64,000 nucleotides of DNA from Xinfangfangia pollutisoli. GTDB taxonomy: Bacteria > Pseudomonadota > Alphaproteobacteria > Rhodobacterales > Rhodobacteraceae. Below are positions 60,017 to 64,000 of this stretch, piece by piece (positions within the stretch are counted from its first letter, which is position 1; each line of letters begins with the position of its first letter). The DNA lies in NCBI RefSeq assembly GCF_020179405.1, contig NZ_JAICBZ010000003.1, positions 62,001 to 126,000 of the forward strand, in the 5' to 3' direction. The notes below the pieces were generated by a model. That model made no database searches and had not been told where the DNA came from. It saw nothing but the letters and a program-made list of their open reading frames with translations. Both the position numbers and the translations under genes were made by a program.

Positions 60017-61108
60017 CTAAAGCGGAAATTCCAGCCGCGACCGCACGCCCCCGGCGGGGCCGTTTTCCATCACCAGCTCTCCGCCCAGCTGCTGGGCGAA
60101 TTGCCGCGCGATCGACAGGCCCAGGCTGGGCGAGCGCTGCAGGTCGAACCCTTCGTCCAGCCCCTTGCCGTTATCGGTGACGACAAGCTGCGCCCATCTT
60201 GCGCCGTCGCGATCCTGCGCGGTCAGCGACAGGGTGATCTTCGGCATGCCGCCGTCCGGCGCGCCATGTTCCACCGCATTCATCAACAGCTCGCTGGTGA
60301 TCAACCCCAGCGGCACGGCCTGATCGGGGCTTAGCCGCAGCGGATCGACATGGGTCAGCACATCGGGGCGGCGTTCCATATGGCTGGCTTCCAGCGTGTC
60401 GGTCGCCAGGTTCTTCAGGAAGACCGGCGCCTCGACATCCTGCAGATCGGGCGAATGCAGGCTGCGCTGCAGGCGCGACACGGTCTGGATGCGCTGGGTC
60501 GCCTCGTTCAGGGCCTTCTTCACCTCGGGGTCGGTGCTGCGCCCCGACTGCATGCGCAACAGCGCGGCCACGGTCGCCAGGTTGTTCGACACCCGGTGCT
60601 GCAGTTCCGAGAACATCAGCTCGCGCGATCGCGCCACTTCGGCCTGGCGCTGCTTGGTCGCATCCAGCACCCTCAGCGCTGCCACGGTGGCGGTGAAGAA
60701 GAAGATCTCGACCCCGGTGATCGCGAAATAGAAGCCCATCGCCAGCATCGTGCCGGGCGCGAAGGAAAAGCCGGTGCCGGGGGGCACGAAAAAGCGCCAG
60801 GCGATCAGCCCGCAGACCAGCGCCACCACGATCCCCGCCCGCGCCCCGGCAAGGACCAGCGTCAGCAGAACCGCGGGGAAGAAGGTCAGGAACGGAAAGC
60901 CCAGCGGCAGAACATGGTCCAGCCCAAAGCGCAGCAGGCTGGAGCCGGCGACCATGACCAGGATCACCAGGCCGGAATACAGCTGCGAATGGCGGCGCAG
61001 CAGCAGCCGTCCGAACCGGCCGAACAAGGTTGCGCTCTCGGGGGCCTGCTCGGCCGTCGGGGGCCGTACCGCAACCGGGGTCACGATTTCCTGCAGGATG
61101 GATCGCAT
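60017..61108 (-). CDS. Membrane sensor histidine kinase (HisKA_2/HWE type)
   Basis: A 363-aa kinase with four hydrophobic helices (about 44-60, 72-88, 92-106 and 124-146; DUF4118-like sensor part), the dimerisation box ELQHRVSNNLATVAALLRMQ with phosphorylated His171, and an ATPase domain with N-box SELLMNAVEHG, G1 VTDNGKGLDEGF and G2 LSIARQFAQQLGGEL. The HisKA_2/HWE group is the kind that drives the general stress response in alphaproteobacteria. The stop of the AI-2E gene is 8 bases from its end (convergent). No response regulator is adjacent. Confidence 0.88.
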   Translation of the reverse strand: MRSILQEIVTPVAVRPPTAEQAPESATLFGRFGRLLLRRHSQLYSGLVILVMVAGSSLLRFGLDHVLPLGFPFLTFFPAVLLTLVLAGARAGIVVALVCGLIAWRFFVPPGTGFSFAPGTMLAMGFYFAITGVEIFFFTATVAALRVLDATKQRQAEVARSRELMFSELQHRVSNNLATVAALLRMQSGRSTDPEVKKALNEATQRIQTVSRLQRSLHSPDLQDVEAPVFLKNLATDTLEASHMERRPDVLTHVDPLRLSPDQAVPLGLITSELLMNAVEHGAPDGGMPKITLSLTAQDRDGARWAQLVVTDNGKGLDEGFDLQRSPSLGLSIARQFAQQLGGELVMENGPAGGVRSRLEFPL

Positions 61109-61250
61109 TCCGTTCCGCCTCTCCTAGGGCAATGGACCGGCCGAAGGGGCCGAATCAGCGCAGGCCAGCATATGGGTTTGCAGGCTGCAGGATAGGGGCG
61201 ATCTGGGCCGCAGCGGGCAGGCCCTGAACCGCCCGGAACAAGCGCCGGGG

Positions 61251-61275
61251 GGAACCCCTGGCCTCTTCGTGCGTT
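61251..61275 (+). promoter_or_regulatory. EcfG-type promoter before the 188-aa gene
   Basis: GGAAC (61251-61255), 16 bases, CGTT (61272-61275). The ATG at 61299 follows about 24 bases downstream of the -10, with GGGGGG as a ribosome site. Confidence 0.7.
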
Positions 61276-61298
61276 GGTAGCGCAAAAGGGGGGCTGCC

Positions 61299-61865
61299 AT
61301 GACTGTTACCATGATGGACCGGCCGCTGGCCGAAGGCAAGGGCGCGCTGGCGCAGGCCATGGCGCACCCTGCGCCGCGGGTTCTGGTGACCACCGCGGCC
61401 CTTTCTTTGCCCGAAGTGGCGCTGCTGCATGATGCCGGCGCCCGGCTGATCCTGGCCGGTGATGATCCGCTGGCCTTCGCCCTGGCCGATCTGGTTCTGC
61501 CCGGCGCGCTGCAGCTGCGCCTGAATCTGCGCCAAAGCGCCGAGATCGCAACGCTGCGCAACCGCGTGCAGGCTGAAGGTCCGCTGGACCGCCTGATCCT
61601 GGCGCCGCCGTCCAGCGACCCGGTCGAAACCCTGGCGCTGATGCGGCTGGTTCTGGCCTTCCTGCCCGGAATGCGCACCAGCGGCACCCGCCGCGCGCCG
61701 GGGCAGATCGCCCTTCTGCCGCAGGACGGCGCGGCCGAAGCCACGCTTTGCGCCTTTGTCGCGGGGCTACGGCCGGGCCTTGCCGCGGCGGGCGGGCCGG
61801 TCCTGACCGTGCAGCCCGCCGGCACCGCCGCGCCGTCCCGGCGCCTGGCCACGCATCTGGTCTGA
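61299..61865 (+). CDS. Hypothetical protein behind a stress promoter (188 aa)
   Basis: A 188-aa soluble protein. Visible stretches are VLVTTAALSLPEVALLHDAGARLILAGDDP, ALADLVLPGALQLRLNLRQ, and a C-terminal part with SSDPVETLALMRLVLAFLPGM. The alternating alpha/beta pattern resembles a Rossmann-like fold, but I see no nucleotide motif. It lies behind an EcfG promoter, between the histidine kinase (divergent) and a DUF1328 gene (convergent, behind a second EcfG promoter). Function unknown; stress association is inferred from the promoter. Confidence 0.7.
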   Translation: MTVTMMDRPLAEGKGALAQAMAHPAPRVLVTTAALSLPEVALLHDAGARLILAGDDPLAFALADLVLPGALQLRLNLRQSAEIATLRNRVQAEGPLDRLILAPPSSDPVETLALMRLVLAFLPGMRTSGTRRAPGQIALLPQDGAAEATLCAFVAGLRPGLAAAGGPVLTVQPAGTAAPSRRLATHLV

Positions 61866-61993
61866 CCCGCAGGGCCACCTTCGCCCTTCGCTTCCCCCCG
61901 CACCCAGCCGGCCCGCCCCTTCAGGCGGTCCGGCTTTTCGCTGGCCGCCCAAGGGCGGAGTTTCTGCGTCTGCGGCACCATCCGCACGGGCAT

Positions 61994-62026
61994 GAAAAAA
62001 GGCCGCGGGGCGCAATGCCCGCGGCC
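61994..62026 (-). terminator. Intrinsic terminator of the DUF1328 gene
   Basis: GGCCGCGGG (62001-62009) and CCCGCGGCC (62018-62026) form a stem followed on the minus strand by a run of six T (complement of 61995-62000). It lies about 40 bases after the stop of the DUF1328 gene. Confidence 0.85.
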
Positions 62027-62064
62027 TCAAGTCGGCTCCTAGGGACAGGGAGCAGGGACAGGGA

Positions 62065-62238
62065 TCAGAGCGGCGGCTTGCCGCGGACAGCGCGGGCGAT
62101 CAGCGAGATCACGAACAGCGCCAGGAAGATGAAGAACAGGATCTGCGCGATGCCGGCCGACGTGCCGGCGATGCCGCCGAAACCAAGAGCCGCAGCGATC
62201 AGCGCGATGACCAGAAAGGTAAGGGCCCAACCGAGCAT
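62065..62238 (-). CDS. DUF1328 small membrane protein (YtjA-like), 57 aa
   Basis: [21 protein letters not shown] is followed by a second hydrophobic helix with [18 protein letters not shown] and a short basic tail ([10 protein letters not shown]). This two-helix pattern is DUF1328, a conserved stress-associated membrane protein of proteobacteria. The start codon follows AAAGGAG by 5 bases, which is perfect. It is transcribed from a minus-strand EcfG-like promoter at 62326-62350 and ends in an intrinsic terminator. Confidence 0.9.
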   Translation of the reverse strand: MLGWALTFLVIALIAAALGFGGIAGTSAGIAQILFFIFLALFVISLIARAVRGKPPL

Positions 62239-62325
62239 GGTATTCTCCTTTGAAATCAGGCACCTGGGGAAGGTGCGCCTGAAGGTTGCAACGGGCGCCG
62301 CAGCGCCGGGTCGTTCTGCAGGGAC

Positions 62326-62350
62326 AACGCCGTGCCCCGCCGCCGGTTCC
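62326..62350 (-). promoter_or_regulatory. EcfG-type promoter before the DUF1328 gene
   Basis: On the minus strand GGAAC (62350-62346), 16 bases, CGTT (62329-62326). The RNA would start near 62319, about 80 bases before the ATG at 62238. Confidence 0.7.
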
Positions 62351-62448
62351 CTGGATCGACAGGCTTCCCGATCGGCCGGTAAAAAAATTGTCCCGGGGCG
62401 TCTCGCTCATCGCCGCGCGCGCGGCCCTTGAAGCATCTGCGCGCGCCT

Positions 62449-62472
62449 GCCCGATCAGATGCCCGATCAGAT
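62449..62472 (+). repeat. 12-base tandem duplication GCCCGATCAGAT
   Basis: Two perfect adjacent copies (62449-62460 and 62461-62472), ending 11 bases before the plus-strand EcfG -35 element. Confidence 0.7.
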
Positions 62473-62482
62473 GCATCGCGCT

Positions 62483-62507
62483 GGAACTTTCGTCGCAGTT
62501 CGGCGTT
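62483..62507 (+). promoter_or_regulatory. EcfG-type promoter before the YqjD-like gene
   Basis: GGAAC (62483-62487), 16 bases, CGTT (62504-62507). Transcription should begin near 62514 and read into the gene at 62588. Together with the minus-strand promoter it gives a divergent pair in the 349-base gap (62239-62587), which otherwise holds the tandem 12-base repeat and no gene. Confidence 0.75.
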
Positions 62508-62587
62508 GACCTGGCAGAACCGGAACGGGCCCCGGTGCCATCGCACAAGGCCCGCATCCCGACCGCCTCATTCACAGGAGAGTTCCG

Positions 62588-63112
62588 ATGAACACGCCCA
62601 CCACGCTGAAGAGCAAGGCCGATGCCACCATGGATGCCGCGCGCGACACGGCAGACAAGGCGCGTGACACGGTCGAGACCGCCGCCGATCTGGCGACGGA
62701 CCGCGCCGAAAGCTCGATCGAACAGGCCGGCACCAAGCTGCGCCAGTTCGGCTCGGAAGCGGCCCAACGCGTTTCGGAAACCACCGGCGCCCTGCGCGAT
62801 GCCGCGGCAAGCCGCATCGACGGCGCCCGCGGCGCTTTGGCCGATGCCGGTGACCGTCTGGCCGGGTCGCTGCGCGAAGCGGCTGACCGTTCGGCCGACC
62901 AGCCCTCGCTGCAATCGCGCACGCTGGCGGCGATGTCCGATGGCGCCGCGACGGTTGCAGACACGCTGCGCGACCGCAGCTTTGTCGAGATGGCCGGCGA
63001 CGTGAAGGCGCTTGCCCGCCGCCACCCCGCCGCCTTCGCGACCGGCGCCGCCGTTCTGGGCTTCATGGTGGCACGGATGGTGCGCGCCAACCGTCGTGGC
63101 GCGGAATCGTGA
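62588..63112 (+). CDS. YqjD/ElaB-like ribosome- or membrane-associated stress protein
   Basis: A 174-aa protein with a long Ala/Asp/Arg-rich helical region (KSKADATMDAARDTADKARDTV and later EAAQRVSETTGALRDAAASRI, as amphipathic 11-residue repeats) and one C-terminal membrane helix (PAAFATGAAVLGFMVARMVR). This layout is that of YqjD/ElaB proteins, which hold inactive ribosomes at the membrane in stationary phase, and of LEA-like stress proteins. It starts at ATG 62588 after CACAGGAGAG. Its stop overlaps the next gene by 4 bases. Behind an EcfG promoter. Confidence 0.82.
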   Translation: MNTPTTLKSKADATMDAARDTADKARDTVETAADLATDRAESSIEQAGTKLRQFGSEAAQRVSETTGALRDAAASRIDGARGALADAGDRLAGSLREAADRSADQPSLQSRTLAAMSDGAATVADTLRDRSFVEMAGDVKALARRHPAAFATGAAVLGFMVARMVRANRRGAES

Positions 63113-63576
63113 CGGCAGACCCGCATCTGCCGCCGCGGGAGCCGTCGATCATGGGCCTTCTGGCCGAGGTGATCGGCGGCTTCACCCGCCTGACCCGGGG
63201 AGAGCTTGCTCTTGCCCGGGCCGAGGCGCGCGAGGGGCTGCAGCACAGCCTGCGCGCCGCGATCAGGATCGCGGTCGCGGCGGTGCTGGGGCTGGTTGCG
63301 CTGCATGTTCTGGCCGGAGCCGCGGTGGCGGCGCTGGTCGCCCTGGGTCTGGGGCCGGTCTGGTCGGCCCTGGCGGTGGGGCTGGCCCTGCTGTTGCTGG
63401 CGGTCATCTTCCTGCAGACCGGGCTGGGCCTCTGGCGCCGGCAGGGGATCCTGCACTGGCCGCGCCGTCGGGCCCAGGCGCTACGCCAGGATCTGGCCGC
63501 GGTTGCCGAAGGATTGGGAGCCCGCGATTTCGCGACGGAAGGACTGCGACATGACCCATCACAACGGCCGCATTGA
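63109..63576 (+). CDS. Phage-holin-superfamily (YqjE-like) membrane protein
   Basis: A 155-aa protein. Short polar N-terminus, a helical region (LLAEVIGGFTRLTRGELALARAEAREG), two membrane helices (about 50-72 and 78-102), and a basic C-terminal tail. YqjD-YqjE pairs occur next to each other in many genomes, and this is that arrangement: the start overlaps the YqjD-like stop by 4 bases. GTG start at 63109. The next gene begins inside its last 26 bases. Confidence 0.83.
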   Translation: MTADPHLPPREPSIMGLLAEVIGGFTRLTRGELALARAEAREGLQHSLRAAIRIAVAAVLGLVALHVLAGAAVAALVALGLGPVWSALAVGLALLLLAVIFLQTGLGLWRRQGILHWPRRRAQALRQDLAAVAEGLGARDFATEGLRHDPSQRPH

Positions 63577-64000
63577 CCCGGCCCCGCCTCTGGCCGCCCG
63601 CCCGGTCGAAGACCTGGCCGACCGCCCGTCTGACGAGATCGCGGCCCGGGTTGCCCATGACCGGGCGCATCTGGCCGCCAGCATGACGGCGCTGCGCGCC
63701 CGGCTGCGGCCTTCGGCCCTGGCCGAAAGCGCCGGGCGGGCCGTGCTTGAAAAGATCGGAGTGCCTGCAACCGAGCGGCCCCGCCCCTCGGTTCATGCCG
63801 CGATGGGCGTCGTGCCCCCCGCCGCCCCGGCCGAGCCGCTTGAGCTGCCGGGAGCCGAGATCGTGCGCCGGCATCCGCTGCTGGCGGGTGCGGCGCTGCT
63901 GGCCGCCGGGGCTGCCCTGGCCAAGGTGCTGCCGCAGGGTGAAACCGAACGCGGCTTCGTGCGCGACACCGGCGCCGTTGCCGGCAGCCGCCTGCGCCAG
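63551..64000 (+). CDS. DUF3618-like protein, partial (runs off the window)
   Basis: Open to the window end, at least 150 aa. It carries an N-terminal polar part, the stretch DEIAARVAHDRAHLAASMTALRARLRPS that matches the DUF3618 pattern (short helical segment in YqjD/YqjE neighbourhoods), and a hydrophobic helix (HPLLAGAALLAAGAALAKVLP). It is the third gene of the YqjD-YqjE operon. The 3' end and start of the next domain lie outside the window. Confidence 0.75.
   Translation, partial: MTHHNGRIDPAPPLAARPVEDLADRPSDEIAARVAHDRAHLAASMTALRARLRPSALAESAGRAVLEKIGVPATERPRPSVHAAMGVVPPAAPAEPLELPGAEIVRRHPLLAGAALLAAGAALAKVLPQGETERGFVRDTGAVAGSRLRQ

Noticed and set aside
1-64000. tRNA, rRNA, tmRNA, IS element or integration site
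   Set aside because: Reading both strands I saw no cloverleaf, rRNA block, transposase motif or flanking direct repeats.

Overview
This 64 kb window is high-GC bacterial chromosome, almost certainly from an alphaproteobacterium of the order Rhodobacterales (Rhodobacter/Paracoccus-like family). The reasons are the strong GC bias at third codon positions, the conserved chromosomal genes, the proteins that pair calcium-binding repeats with a Hint domain, and promoter motifs of the alphaproteobacterial general-stress sigma factor EcfG. I see no rRNA, tRNA, CRISPR array, insertion sequence, prophage or replication origin. The genes are packed, with many 4-base start/stop overlaps, and I see no disrupted gene.

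Layout. 0-4.8 kb: an unknown partial gene, rnhA, a TetR regulator, a small membrane protein, fmt, and three peptide-deformylase genes, one of which has lost two key residues. 4.8-12 kb: a MalY-type aminotransferase, an L,D-transpeptidase, rsfS-rlmH (rsfS apparently starting at CTG), a soluble lytic transglycosylase, dapA and an EamA transporter. 12-20 kb: a stand-alone degenerate Hint protein, smpB, a Gly-rich small protein, sseA, an aromatic aminotransferase, a class A penicillin-binding protein, and the nitrogen pair glnK-amtB behind an NtrC-like site. 20-29 kb: mlaA-mlaC, a type I secretion ABC/HlyD pair, a RidA protein, a glycerophosphodiester phosphodiesterase, a FemAB-like protein, a GST, phhB and a peroxiredoxin. 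29-38.5 kb: a ferredoxin-reductase-like flavoprotein, rsmD, a HAD phosphatase, a FadH-like reductase, a LysR regulator, an OmpA/GNAT/CinA-like operon, and map. 38.5-49.4 kb: an acetyl-CoA hydrolase/CoA-transferase, a ThuA-Gfo/Idh pair, hypothetical genes, pheT without pheS, and a large RTX-Hint protein. 49.4-58 kb: a LacI regulator and a seven-gene operon (binding protein, two permeases, a 62-aa membrane protein, two ATPases, and a fused DhaK-DhaL kinase). 58-64 kb: envelope and stress genes.

How genes work together. The LacI-ABC-DhaKL operon looks like a closed uptake-and-phosphorylation route for dihydroxyacetone or a similar small ketose, with matching palindromes in front of both the regulator and the operon. 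The last 6 kb carries four EcfG-type promoters (GGAAC-N16/17-CGTT) in front of four genes, three of which are clear membrane proteins, and surrounds an HWE/HisKA_2-type histidine kinase; I read this as a general-stress envelope island. The type I exporter at 21.7-25.1 kb could export the RTX-Hint protein at 46.8-49.3 kb, but the outer-membrane partner is not in the window. All functional statements rest on motif reading; no database search was run.
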